Assembly: GCA_036365515.1 (NCBI GenBank)
Contig: CM070874.1
Span: 90,416,342 to 90,480,341, forward strand
Direction: 5' to 3'
DNA length: 64,000 bases
Source of the DNA: Torymus aiolomorphi
Taxonomy: Eukaryota; Arthropoda; Insecta; Hymenoptera; Torymidae
In this document: positions 20,755 through 31,934 of the stretch, piece after piece
Layout: every line of letters begins with the position of its first letter
Numbering within the stretch: position 1 is the stretch's first letter
The notes under the pieces: generated by a model
Told to the model about the DNA's origin: nothing
What the model saw: only the letters and a program-made list of their open reading frames with translations
Database searches by the model: none
Translations under genes and position numbers: made by a program

Positions 20755-21160
20755 AACATAAAAACTGTTACGGCCTTTCCTCAATGCGAGTGACAACGGA
20801 TAAGTTACATGTCCGTTGTTACACGAAAAAGATTTTGTGTTGTCCAATATCTACGCAATTCATAATCAATGGTAGAGAAAGTAGGTTTTCAATCACTCTT
20901 TTTCTACCATTGGTTATGAATTCGGTAGATATCGAACAACAATAGTATATTACATACCTAGGCCAGTAATAGTTTGTCAACCTCGGCTTCGCCTTGGCCT
21001 ACAATTATATGTGATCTGAGACATTTCTTATTTTACTGGCCTAGGTATATGTATACTATTTTTCTGGCCGAAGGGCAGAAAAATTTTTTTCCTGTAACAA
21101 CAGAGATGTAACTTGTCCGTTGTCACTCGGATTGAGGAAGGGCCATAAAATTAAAAATAT
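20755..21160. mobile_element. Interrupted fold-back around GACAACGGAYAAGTTACAT
   Basis: The block CTCAATGCGAGTGACAACGG (from 20782) and its complement near 21118 to 21140 are inverted arms. Between them lie a palindrome at 20845-20942 (GGTAGAnAAA arms, CAATTCATAATCAATGGTAG and complement) and the 122-bp element at 20942-21063. This looks like successive insertions. Confidence 0.55.
20942..21063. mobile_element. 122-bp palindromic element, AATAGTAYATTAC family
   Basis: Starts AATAGTATATTACATACCTA with GGCCAGTAA and ends with TTACTGGCCTAGGTATATGT followed by ATACTATT. The centre TGTCAACCTCGGCTTCGCCT is the CpG-type hairpin shared with 16456-16598 and 49052-49190. Confidence 0.7.
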
Positions 21161-21254
21161 TGTAAAATAGATGTATAACCTTCTTCACAGTTTACATAAT
21201 TGTTTATTGTTTCGCCAATTCACAAATCGGAATAAACTTTCTAATCGCTTTTAA

Positions 21255-21473
21255 GGGGATGCCTTACTTGTATAGTCTGTACATGCTTACCGACATTTAT
21301 TGATTTTTCAAATATCTATCTCAATTTACATATTTTTGCTTATATTGAAGCTGACGCACATTCTTTGAATTATATAGATTGTGTGTGTGCTTCAATAATT
21401 TTGATAATATGAAAATTGGTTGAGAAATTTGAAAAATCAAGAGCAGGAATCTGCAGTTAGGTAAGGCTTTCCC
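21255..21473. mobile_element. TTAA-flanked MITE upstream of RpS24
   Basis: TTAA at 21251-21254 and 21474-21477 enclose ends GGGGATGCCTTACTTG and GTAAGGCTTTCCC. The interior is partly self-complementary (TTGATTTTTCAAAT and ATTTGAAAAATCAA). It lies about 180 bp before the RpS24 start codon, so it abuts or replaces promoter sequence. Confidence 0.65.
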
Positions 21474-21477
21474 TTAA

Positions 21478-21658
21478 GTGATAAACATTTTTTAACTTTT
21501 TGCCTTTTCATTTTATAATTTTATAAGATTCAAAAGAACGCGCGCAACATGTGGCGCTGGTGAAAGAAAGATGGCGTAGCTGTGTGGTTATTTGTTGGGC
21601 ACGCCATGCCGTTTGCTTCCTGCCGAAGTCTTTTTAGGCTCAACCATCAGAAAGCAAA
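21478..21658 (+). promoter_or_regulatory. RpS24 promoter and short 5' leader
   Basis: The interval between the TTAA MITE and the start codon. The polypyrimidine stretch CTTTTT at 21630-21635 is a plausible TOP-type transcription start, the usual start of ribosomal protein mRNAs and the basis of their growth-dependent translation. This would give a leader of about 29 nt ending GAAAGCAAA before the ATG. No TATA box is evident, as expected for this class. The exact start is inferred. Confidence 0.5.
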
Positions 21659-24264
21659 ATGGTATGTAATTCTAATCCGCTGACAAATCAAGAATCTGTG
21701 CAATAACGTAGCCGCAATCATTATTAAAAGAATTTTAAATGAACGCTTTTTCAAGTTTAAGTAATATATTTTATCGGGTTTTGATACTTTTGTGAAAAAT
21801 CGATGATTATTGTTGAGTGTCTTAACCTGTTATAATGCCGAGTGACAAGAAACAAAAATTTCGCTCTTTTGTGTTTAGTGAACGTGAAATGAAATGCTAA
21901 ACGAATTTTCTTTTTACCTATACTTCTCGAGTGTTTAGTTTTGTCGCTAAATTAAGGATATCCAAGATAGTTGTTTACAACATAACCTTAGCAAAGAGTA
22001 TACATAACCTATAATTGGAATTTGTTATGAATTTTATTTCAGACGGAAGCCACGATCCGCACCCGCAAATTCATGACCAACAGGCTGCTATGCCGAAAAC
22101 AGATGGTAAGTTGACAATTTTATTAATTCAGAGTGGTTTTTTTCGATACCAAGATGCAACTCTCTATGCACTTTGTTGTTTACTGTAGGTCGTCGATGTA
22201 CTGCATGCAGGACAGCCATCTGTACGTAAGACAGAAATTCGTGAGAAGCTCGCGAAGATGTACAAAGTAACTCCTGATGTGGTGTTCGTTTTTGGTTTCC
22301 GCACGAACTTTGGTGGTGGCAAGTCTACTGGATTTGCGTTGGTCTACGACACCTTAGATTTCGCCAAGAAATTCGAACCCAAGTACAGGCTCCAGCGACA
22401 TGGCCTCTACGAAAGACAGAAGCAGACAAGGAAACAGAGGAAGGAAAGGAAGAACAGGATGAAGAAGGTCAGGGGAACGAAAAAGAGCAAAGTAGGAGCA
22501 GCGGCCAAGAAGGTAATTCTTGTTTTTTCACTACACGAGTTTTTCAAATTATATTGGAAATATCAAAAGAACTTTACCAATTCAATATTTTCCAATTTAA
22601 TTTATATAAATAAATATAATTCATTATTGGTGGTGGTCATAAAACTATTTATCAAAATTCTCATTTGGCTTTATGGAATCTATGGGCGCATGATGGTTAA
22701 TTGGTTATATCTCCGCTTATCTATATTCTATCAAAATTCAAAATTACAATTGGCATGTGAAAAATCTGTACATAAGTGAAAATAATTTGCATGAATTTAT
22801 TCATTAATTTTTTATGCTTTATTAAAAAGTTCTTTTTATAATTTTAATTTATTATATATTGGGATATGTATGGGCAAACTTCTAAATTTTTTAAAAGAAA
22901 AATAACCTTTGTATGAAAAAAATTATTAAATCTTATATTTCTTTTTTTTATATCTATTTTAAGTAATTGGGACACTTATGGTTTGATTGATATAAACATT
23001 ATTTTTAGAGGTAAAAAGTATAACATTCATTTTATTTTTATATTATAAACAATTTTGCAACGAAAATATATGGTTTCATGTATATGAGTTTCAAGAATAC
23101 CAATAATTTATTAAAAAAATGAACAAAAGTTTGAGTTTAAAATAAAAGTTAAAAAATCAATTTTATAAATTTAGCAATTTGAAAAAATAACTTTTTGATT
23201 ATTGTTGTTTCATGAAATTAATTTTAAATGAAGAAAATATATATAAAAATTTATTATATAAATAAAAAGTATTTGAAAAAACATGGTATTTTAAATACAG
23301 GATTATGTGTCATATAGATCTACTTTGAAGTACCAAGTTTATACTTATTTTAACTCAATAAAATTTTAATTAAAAAATGAATTTCTTTTGCCTTTAATAA
23401 AGTGATTCATAATTAATTTTGAATTTTTACCAAATTTGACATGCAAAGAACAATTGAAGGCCTGGAAACAAAAAGAAGACATAGCCCATTCAGTTAACAT
23501 GAAGCTGAAGCTACCCGCTAAACACACCTGTATATACACAGTGTTATGTTTGGCAGGTAGAGTGTGGCGGGTAGCTTCAGCTTCATTCACTTAACATACA
23601 TTATGTCCCTTTTTCATTTCCAGGCCCTCAATTGCAGAAATTTGTCCTAATTCAGTTATGCATGCTTCCAAGGTATTACGCTTTTTTTGTCAATATTCTA
23701 GGCAAGGAAGTAAACAAATATTATCAACATTTTTCTCTCAACACTCAACAGTGGATGGTCACAAGTTTATACATTTATGTTTCTTCGTCAGCATGTCTAC
23801 TCAAGTGGTTCAACTGTGCCTGTTTCATATTATTTACAGAGCTTCTTTAGTTGATTAAGAATGTTGTGACTAGGAACATTCAATTTTTTAAGTTCCTACT
23901 CCATCTTATTTGTCTTATTGTCTTAAATTTATTCTTTATAGAAATTGGTGTTGGGAAATTGCTTTATTTATGCTTGCTTAAAATTTCATTTTTTTTATCA
24001 TTCATTATTATCTTAATACATGTGATAAACTTTCATTATAAAATACCTATTATGTGTAATGCCTTTTCATGTATTTCATTCATATAATTATTCATTATTG
24101 TAAATGATAATATTATTTATGCATGCTGTACTTGAACATATCATCGCATCATTCATGGGATAACTTTATCTACTTTGATTTTCCAAAATCCTAAATTTTT
24201 TAATTTTTTTAATTATAATATATTAGAAATAAATTGGCAAAAAATCATTTTTCTATTACAGTAA
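21659..24264 (+). CDS. RpS24: 40S ribosomal protein S24 (eS24), four exons
   Basis: A structural protein of the small ribosomal subunit. Coding exons: 21659-21661 (only the ATG), 22043-22105, 22189-22512 and 24262-24264 (only the TAA stop), all with GT-AG borders (ATG|GTATGT, ATG|GTAAGT, AAG|GTAATT; acceptors TTTCAG, CTGTAG, TTACAG). The 130-residue product fits the family length. Landmarks: [14 protein letters not shown] near the N-terminus, [18 protein letters not shown], the invariant [17 protein letters not shown], and the basic tail [16 protein letters not shown] ending in two lysines. I chose the last exon because it follows a polypyrimidine/AG acceptor and places AATAAA 68 bases downstream; other acceptors in the long third intron (for example near 23637) would add residues unlike the family. 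Conservation indicates an active gene. Confidence 0.93.
22513..24261 (+). other. RpS24 intron 3, AT-rich, with a fold-back insertion
   Basis: About 1.75 kb of very AT-rich DNA between the lysine-rich C-terminal codons and the stop-codon exon. It holds the fold-back at 23451-23634. Open frames at 22258-22779, 23366-23590 and 23632-24087 run through intron sequence and have no domain. No snoRNA box pair could be called by eye, though ribosomal protein introns often host snoRNAs. Confidence 0.6.
23451..23634. mobile_element. 184-bp fold-back element inside RpS24 intron 3
   Basis: Arms begin CAATTGAAGGCCTGGAAAC and end with the complement (GTTTCC-like, CAGGCCCTCAATTG); an inner pair ATGAAGCTGAAGCTACCCGC and its complement is exact over about 20 bp. 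The centre holds CACCTGTATATACACAGTG. MITE-like. Confidence 0.7.
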
Positions 24265-24331
24265 TTCGTCTTATTTCCACCATCATGAAGGCTGCGATTT
24301 GTACAACCTAAACTTATTGTATAATCCTAAG

Positions 24332-24337
24332 AATAAA
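24332..24337 (+). terminator. RpS24 polyadenylation signal AATAAA
   Basis: Canonical AATAAA 68 bases after the RpS24 stop codon, followed by a T-rich stretch, giving a short 3' untranslated region typical of ribosomal protein genes. Confidence 0.7.
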
Positions 24338-24547
24338 ATCCGATTTTTTTGTGACTACAATCCAGATCTATTTATTTCACACTTGTAATCCAACTTTCCC
24401 AGGATAAAATTTTTCTGAAATAAACTTTCTCAATTTGAAATTCAAATCATTTTCTCAAAATAAAATCAAGTTATTTATACTAAAATGGCTTTGCATTTTT
24501 CTGTATTTTTCCATAATAATTAAATAATAAAATTTTATAGCTATTAA

Positions 24548-24925
24548 GGGGATGCCATACTCGTACCATTACCGACCGAGCAATTCACACAGTTTCAAGC
24601 TGATTAAAAATAAAATACGTCGAATCACAAAAAATCAAGAGAACACTCTTCTGTATTTTTTAACGTTCTATCATCCAGTCAAAGTTTGGAGTCGAAATAT
24701 CAAGTCATTTTTGCAAAAACTTTGAACAAAGCGAAATTTAATTTCGTTCAAAGTTTTTGAAAAAACGGCTTGATATTTCAACTCCAAACTTTGACTGGAT
24801 GATAGAACGTTAAAAAATACAGAAGAGTGTTCTCTTGATTTTTTGTGATTCGACGTATTTTATTTTTAATCAGCTTGAAACTGTGTGAATTGCTCGGTCG
24901 GTAATGGTACGAGTATGGCATCCCC
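24548..24925. mobile_element. TTAA-flanked palindromic MITE
   Basis: 378 bp flanked by TTAA (24544-24547 and 24926-24929). The two halves are near-perfect inverted copies: GGGGATGCCATACTCGTACC at the left, the complement at the right, meeting around 24725. Terminal GGGGATG matches the other TTAA elements at 21255 and 29707. Minus-strand frame 24778-24972 is a by-product. Confidence 0.8.
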
Positions 24926-24929
24926 TTAA

Positions 24930-25275
24930 CGGGGTGGCATAACCCTACCATTACCGACCGAGCAATTGACACAGTTTCAAGCTTATTAAAAACAAAAAAT
25001 GTACAATCTTCTGCGGTTTTGAACGTACTATTACCCAGTAAAAGTTTGAAGTCGAAATATCAAGTGGTTTTTGCAAAAACTTTGAACGAAACCGAATTTT
25101 GTTTCGTTTAAAGTTTTTGCAAAAACCCACTTGATATTTCGACTTCAAACTTTTACTGGGTGATAGCATGTTCAAAACCGCAGAAGAGTGTTCTCTTGAT
25201 TTTTTGTGATTCTACGTTTTTTTATTTTTAATAAGCTTGAAACTGTGTCAATTGCTCGGTCGGTAATGATAGGAT
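24930..25275. mobile_element. Second, abutting TTAA-type palindrome, diverged
   Basis: Starts directly after the previous element with GGGGTGGCATAACCCTACC and repeats the same internal blocks (ATTACCGACCGAGCAATT, AGTCGAAATATCAAGTGG). Its right end (GGTCGGTAATGATAGGATT) lacks the terminal GGGG and TTAA, so the last few bases are lost. The two share one family but are clearly diverged. Confidence 0.7.
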
Positions 25276-25672
25276 TTTTTTTCACAGGCACGTAATTAAC
25301 GCCAATTATCTACCAAAATGTCCAAAACTATTCTGAAATGTGGATTTACATGTATAAGAATAAACAGAAACAGAAGTAAGACTTCTTAAACAGTTGACAA
25401 ACCACAAAAAGTAAATAAAAATGATGATAGTAATGCCAGAGAATATAGAATATATTATCTTATTCATAGAAGGTCGGATCAGGGGGTTTCGGTGAAGCCG
25501 AATTAAGCGTTAGTTCCGTACCCTATGAGGCAGACGGCACTGCGTTCGAGCTGCGCGCGAAGTTTAAATAACATATGATGAAACCACTTATACCATACAT
25601 TTAATATTTGCAAAAATCAAAGAAAGCTATTTTTGGGTAGAGAAAACGTAATTATAAATAATTACAAATTAA

Positions 25673-26052
25673 CCCTTTGCGGCGCACATTTTTTAAAACG
25701 ATATTTTTTGGCCAAAATTGTTACTGGGTTTGTAGATTTTCAAATTTTGACTTCAGATTCGTAATTAACGACCTCAAAAATCTCCTAGAAATACATTTTG
25801 ATGATTCTAAGTATAACAACAATTCCAAAGCCGATTTTTTATGAAAAAATTGCCATTTTCTTGCCCTTCTTGTTTATTATAAAAAAAATGGTAATACAAA
25901 AGTATAATTTTGTATTGGTATATGTTCATTGACATCTCAGACAGCTAAAAAAGCAAAAAAACCCCATGTAATACTTTAATTTTAAGCGCTATATACACAA
26001 AATCCCGATTTAGGTTAGGTAGTAAGTATACTTACTACCGCGCCGTAAAGGG
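25673..26052. mobile_element. TTAA-flanked MITE nested in the P element
   Basis: TTAA at 25669-25672 and 26053-26056 flank ends CCCTTTGCGGCGC and GCGCCGTAAAGGG, with 380 bp between. This terminal CCC/GGG type with TTAA targets is characteristic of piggyBac-like elements. The inside is AT-rich with no coding frame. It inserted after the P element. Confidence 0.75.
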
Positions 26053-26267
26053 TTAATAAAGATAATAAGGGTTAATAAACAATAATAAAACGAAATATTG
26101 GTCATTATAAGAAAATTATGTAATTATTATTTGAAATAATAGTAGAAATTATCATAACATTTTTAAAAAATTTATCAATTAATATTAAGGATTTTAACTT
26201 TGATTTCCTGCACTTAGCTAATGCCAATAACATTAAATTAATACAATATTTTTAGTATTCAAGAGCT

Positions 26268-27574
26268 TTACAAATTTACAAAACAATTTGGATATTTAAA
26301 TTTTTTACCATCAAATATCTGCAAACTTTCTAACCACGGTATAGCATCTTCCAAGGCTTTTTCGATCTGAGGTTTAGCATCACATAAACCGCGACTAAAA
26401 GGATTAGAGTCATTAGGACTTCTCGCGTCCAAACAATCAAAAATACAATTCATGGACCATAAAAATTAAGCTGTCGATACGCAATTTGGATATATTAATT
26501 CTTTTGTATCGGAACCCGTCATTATGGCTCTCGACACTGATCCACTAAAAATCTGCACAGCTAACTTTACGTTCATTTTTTGAAAATTATTAGAATCTAA
26601 GTGTCGGTCGGTCAGTTTTGGAGCAGCTCTACTACTTTTAAAACGTTCAATTTCACGTAATTCCCGAATAGCATCACATGAAATTATTTCTGTAACATTT
26701 AAAGAGGTGAGAAAAACCAAATTGAAATAAATTTTACTTTCGTGTCGTTCAACATAGGGTTTATCTTTGCTAATATTTAAGTCAGTGATAGCCTTTTGAT
26801 AGACGGGCCTTGATCTGAAACTATATATTTAATTTTTAACCTGTTTTTTTCAACGGAATCAATCACATCAAGAATGATATCTTTCAATCTATCACCGGGT
26901 ACGGGACCTTTTAAAAATGTAAAGAAAATTACTTACTTCCAATTGTACGATAAACCTGGTAGCATGAATGCTAATACGGTAGTTGCTTGCTCTCCCGTTC
27001 TTCCATATTTACCTAAATCAGCAAAACCCTCAATATAATCCTCTTTCAAATTGTACTCCAAAAACAGCCTAATTGACATTTCATCCCACATCACACACAT
27101 TCTTTTTGAAAATTAGACATTGACTCGGCTTTACTTTTAAGTAATTTGAATAAATCTTCATTGATACCCGGTTTCAAAGTTAATTCATTAACCCACTCTT
27201 TTATTACGGTTAAACATGGTAAACTTAATTTTTTTTTCTTGTTTTAAAAAATTGTAAGCTTTTGGTGACTTGTAATATAAACTCAAAGCAAGCAATTTCT
27301 CGTCATCTTCCCATTTCTTTTTCTTATTAGAATGATTTAGTTTAATTTTTAAAAATGTTAATGCATTTTCGTTTAAAACTTTTGAAGCAGCTTCCAATAT
27401 CTCTTTTTCATTTAAATCTTTTTTACTATTTAAATGTTTCGTTCGACGTCGAATTTTTTGCAACAAAATTTTATACCACTTAACAATAATACTACTTTCA
27501 CTAATAATAAAACTTACTACTTTTAAACTTATAAAACTGCATACTTTTAAGTAAAAACTATATAAGTACGACAC
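26268..27574 (-). pseudogene. P-element/THAP9-like transposase, broken
   Basis: Minus-strand reading, N- to C-terminal. 27188-27574 contains WEDDEKLLALSLYYKSPKAY, the block preceding the catalytic domain in P/THAP9 transposases. 27190-26930 (other frames) reads PGINEDLFKLLKSKAES, WDEMSIR and EDYIEGFADLGKYGR-like sequence. 26466-26830 contains APKLTDRHLDSNNFQKMNVK and VQIFSGSVSRA, and 26268-26453 contains CIFDCLDARSP, all in family order. Frameshifts and stops separate the blocks, and no DNA-binding THAP domain can be seen upstream. Inactive relic. Confidence 0.75.
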
Positions 27575-28481
27575 ATCCGCATGGATCGGCCGTTACTCGC
27601 AGAATGAAAACAAAACAAACACTGATTGTTGTTTTCGCGCCGCCGCGCTTTTCCATAGGTATAATCTCTGCTGCTGTGCTCACGCCGTTTTTATATTGTA
27701 CATATGGATATCTAAAACATTTAGTTTTATGATTATTTAGTCATTAATAGTCATTAGAAAAGTAAGATTCTTGTACAAAATCAATTTTATTTGTAATGAA
27801 TTTTATCTTTTTTATAAATATATTACTCTTTTATATGAACATCTACACAACTGTGTGCACGTATTTAAATACAAAAATACTTACCAATATGCTGCATACC
27901 AAATTATGATATTTCTAAATATTTTATAGTCCAATTATTTTAAAACTCGTATGACGACTTCGTCGAACATTTTGTCTAACTGAATTTTCATTTAAGTGTG
28001 CGGGGTAGTTAAAATTCAATATGCATCGTTTAACGAATTTATTGCATTTCAAATAATTTTTTTAGTTTTTAAAGATGTAACATTCATCTACACTACAAAT
28101 TAAGTATATATTTACTTAAAAATAATAAGAAAAATTCCAAATAATAAGAAAAATATTTAATAACTTTATCCAAATAAATGACTAAGGTTTACAGTTCAAG
28201 TGATTCTGCTATTTGAATCTCGCGCGAAGCTGAAGCTTAGCGCCGCCTGCCTCATGGGGTACGGAACTAACGCTTAATTCGGCTTTACCGAAACCCCCCG
28301 ATCCGACCTTCTATGAGTAAGATAATATATTCTATATTCTCTAATAATGCTTTTCTATATTATAGGTTAGTTTCATCTGCTATCGGATAGCAAACCGCGC
28401 GCTTTTTAAATATTCAATTTTAAACTGTACTTATTAATTTTATTTTGTTATATTTTGTGTTCAATTCTCGACACGGGTCGG

Positions 28482-28565
28482 AAGTAGATTATTTACCTCA
28501 TGTGACGTCTTTCGCTCGAGCGAAGCGAGAGCAAAAAGTCACACATAGGGTAAATAATCTACTTA
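28482..28565. repeat. Short hairpin with CpG core (dispersed family)
   Basis: Arms AAGTAGATTATTTACC and GGTAAATAATCTACTT enclose CTTTCGCTCGAGCGAAGCGA, which is palindromic, and a GTGAC/GTCAC pair. The core resembles those at 15370, 16515, 20976 and 49115, while the outer arms differ. Confidence 0.6.
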
Positions 28566-29088
28566 TGTACTAGTCTCGAACGGTATTTTTTACAACGAGC
28601 GCTGAAAAATCATATCAAAGTTGTCATTTTGAGGTTAGAGTCATATAAAAGTCTTTTTCTTTTATGAAATAAAGTATACAAATGTTTCGCTTTCATAAAT
28701 TTTAATTTCTTGTAAAAAATACAGAAAAAATTGCAAAGAATCTTATTTTATAATGTTTGTACGTGTATTAAATATTCTAGATTCAATAATAACAATATTT
28801 TATATATGGAATTTTATTATTTAAATGATTTTTTATTAAATTTTTTAATAAAAAATCCGCCCCCCCCCCCAAATCACCCCGTCCTTCCTCCCCGCCGCAC
28901 CCTTCTCACCACAACTTCCGAAAATTATTTATTATCTTAAATACAAAAGAACTATAAAAAATTATAATTAAATAAAGGCAGTCCGCGCGCACATGGAGAC
29001 AGTCCGCTTATCATACAGGAAAACCGTAACGTGACAGTTAATAGCGGTCAACGCATGTAATGCTTATTGTAAAAAATATAAACATTGA
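28566..29088. other. AT-rich intergenic DNA, no gene
   Basis: Contains a C10 run near 28860. The open frame 28731-28940 is compositional. Nothing else recognised. Confidence 0.4.
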
Positions 29089-29703
29089 GGGTGCGATCTC
29101 ATGCGTTCCGTAAAATTAAATGGAACGACAAAATCGGAGTGAACTTGCAATTCGAATAATGGCGCGCGGATTTCCGTTACGTTTTTACAAAGCCCTATTC
29201 CCATGAGAGTGAGAAAAAACGCCGGAATGAGGATTGTAGTGCTTCAAGAAATTAATTTATAATATAAGAATAAGAAAAAGAAGATAAATATCAGTTAGAT
29301 TGTGTACAAAGTGAATATTAAAAAATTGTAAATATGTAATGTTATTAATTAATTGCGAGTAACTTTTATGGAATTAATTATTTTATTGTTATTAACACTA
29401 TTATTGTTTTTATTTATTAATATGATAATATAACTAATCAGACCCACATTTACGACGTGTTCTTGTTTATGCACATACTGATTGTGCACGTATTAATTGT
29501 GCACACTTTAACATTGGTATATATCTATATATATAGATCTGTACCAATGCTATCTGTGCACAATAAATATGTGCACAAACAAGAACATGCCACATTTACT
29601 ACGTATTATTTAATCATGTAGTTAACACATTTTAAATTTCGCATCACCGCCATTACGATTTTACCATTCCGTAAGTTTTTCCGTAACGCATGGGAGCGCA
29701 CCC
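29089..29703. mobile_element. TIR element with GGGTGCGATCTCATGCGTT ends
   Basis: The left end GGGTGCGATCTCATGCGTT and the right end AACGCATGGGAGCGCACCC are inverted repeats with few mismatches over about 25 bp. Inside is a nested palindrome (29456-29592) with arms GTGTTCTTGTTTATGCACAT and GTGCACAAACAAGAAC around TATATCTATATATATAGAT. No coding frame. It abuts the TTAA MITE at 29707. Confidence 0.65.
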
Positions 29704-29706
29704 TAA

Positions 29707-30159
29707 GGGGATGTAGGAGCGAACCGATGGTGACCCCCACCTCGAGCCGTATTTCCTATTGTTCACGCAAAATTTACTTCGTGATATTGAAAATTAAGTT
29801 GCTAACGATTTGTTATCGTGTAAAGAATGCGGGATTACAGCATTTTCAATAATCAAAATGTTCAATAATTTATATAATGCAATATTCTTAAAATTGATAC
29901 GTGTAATTACGTAAAAGTGACGGTCATCTTACAATTTTCTGTGTGGAACGACATCCTCACCTCGCGTCGTATTTCCCATTATTTGTCTTAACTAAAAATT
30001 ATTAAACACTGCGTAACGTTCATAAACATTCTTTATTATAACAAGAACACGCGTTCACCGCATTTTTGTGTTTTACGATTGTATACTTTTTTTTATTTAT
30101 GATATTATGTTTTTGAGGTTAGGAAAATTTCAACCAATCAGCGTGGGTTAGATATCACC
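29707..30159. mobile_element. TTAA-flanked MITE, copy 2 (inverted relative to 11894-12351)
   Basis: 453 bp, reverse-complement of the copy at 11894-12351 with only scattered differences by eye, for example in GGGGATGTAGGAGCGAACC and the end CCAACATCACC-like terminus. The right target TTAA is intact (30160-30163) whereas the left is CTAA (29703-29706), overlapping the end of the neighbouring element. Confidence 0.75.
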
Positions 30160-30378
30160 TTAATATAATTTTAATAATTAACTATGCACAAATAAATAAG
30201 AATATGGCGGATTTATGTCACACGAGCTATAAAATAGTATGCGATACTCGTGACTTAAGTGGCTCATTCGATGGCGTTTAGCGTTTAGCACTTCTAGACA
30301 CAAAATCATTAGATTTTTAGATTTTATAGAATCGAAAATGTTCAAGCAAGGAAGTACACAATGTCAATTTTTGTCTAT

Positions 30379-30380
<2 letters not shown>

Positions 30381-30443
<63 letters not shown>
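30381..30443. repeat. (TA)n microsatellite
   Basis: About 31 uninterrupted TA dinucleotides. Confidence 0.95.
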
Positions 30444-30446
<3 letters not shown>

Positions 30447-31029
30447 AAAGAAAATGAATCTAAAATTTTTTTTAATTGCAATTTTAGAAAATTATTAAAC
30501 TTTTATTCACGTATTCATGCCGATATTTTAGAAAAAACCGCCAAATCAACGTTCCTTATTGACATTTGAAACGAAGCTGAAAATCAGGACGGGAGGCAGA
30601 ATTATTATATATTAACACAAAATTAGTCTTCCATGGAATATACAAATACCAAATCAAATAGAAACAAAATTAGGATAAAAGTTTAAAAGAATTCCGTAAA
30701 TTTTAGTTAAATGTTACTCTGAATACTCAAGCTGAAGCATATAGATGGCAGCAGCTTAAGCATTTATGTCAAGAAAAGTTATAGTTATTTAAATTATGTC
30801 TGATAAAAGAGTAAATCATTTTATAACTAATGTTGATAGATCTTAAAAAAGTTTAAATTAAGAGAACTTAGTTATTTGAAAAAAAAAACTATTGAAATCT
30901 CGTATCTACTGCCATCAATAGCACTCTATGTGATTGATTTATCGATCTTGTCTTAAGTACGTTTCCTTCATTACCCGGTTAGAATCAATGTCGCGTAGAT
31001 AAAGTAGGTTTGAATGTTTTTGTGGAACA
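30444..31029. other. AT-rich intergenic DNA, no gene
   Basis: No coding frame, no palindrome or RNA gene recognised by eye. Confidence 0.4.
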
Positions 31030-31934
31030 CAGGGGGAGCGGGGCAAAATGGTCACTTTTGAGGCATTATGAAGTTTTCTTCCAGCAAAAAAAATTGGAAC
31101 TTTTTTCAAAAAAGCAAATTGCTAATATAATTTTGAAAACTTTGAGATTCACCTGGTGAAATCTCAATTTGTTATATAATATAGAAAATGCAAAGCAATA
31201 AATTAATATTTTGCGTTTTGACGAGCCGTAAAGTGTTCATTTTGCCTCTATACGAGGCAAAATGAACATGAGGGGAGGCATTTTGGACATATCTATGAGG
31301 CAATATGAACACACCAAATTACTTTACTGACTATTGTTAAAATTATTTTATTATAACGTCTGTATGAATGGAAATAAAATATTTTTAATAAGGATATAAA
31401 GGATAATAATAAAATTATACATTTTTAAAGCATTTATTACTTTTCAAGAATTTTTTAACATCAATTAACATTTGTTTCAAACAAAAATATTAAACTTTAA
31501 GTACTTTGATCAGATCTGCACAGTAATTTTTGTAAATCTAAGTTTCATTAGTTAAATCTTTCTTAAATTATTAATCAAATAGAAGTAAATAACACTAATA
31601 TGTATATGCAACAACTTAACATCTTATAGGAACTCCGTAGTACTTTTCTTTGGATTTGATTACTTTATATACTAATTAAATTAAATGGTTTTCTTGATCG
31701 ACAATCACATATTGTATAGTTTGTTGATCTACTGATTGAGTTGGAGCTAAACAAATTATCTGCTGATCTGTCGAGTGAATTGGAGCTTGGTAAATTATCT
31801 GTGGGTTTACTGATTCAATTGAACCTTCGTTAAGAATTTGTAATGGTAACACTGTTCCAGAATTTGTATTAGAAGGTAGACAGTGTACGGGTTAACCTTC
31901 AATAAAAAGTGCTGGCGGCTCTATAACGTATTAT

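Larger units (their letters stand above)
25437..28342 (-). mobile_element. P-superfamily DNA transposon (decayed), long terminal inverted repeats
   Basis: Inverted repeats of at least 110 bp: AGAGAATATAGAATATATTA, then ATAGAAGGTCGGATC, GGTTTCGG, GCCGAATTAAGCGTTAGTTC at the left and the complement at the right. The flanks AGTAATGC (25429-25436) and AATAATGC (28343-28350) agree at 7 of 8 bases, fitting the 8-bp duplication of P elements. The interior encodes minus-strand P/THAP9-type transposase fragments and contains a nested TTAA element at 25673-26052. Confidence 0.75.

Noticed and set aside
22513..22779. Extension of the RpS24 exon 3 frame
   Set aside because: Family length and the AAG|GTAATT donor show coding ends at 22512; the extension is hydrophobic intron sequence.
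23632..24087. Frames on the + strand inside RpS24 intron 3
   Set aside because: AT-rich compositional frames with no homology; overlapping each other in different frames.
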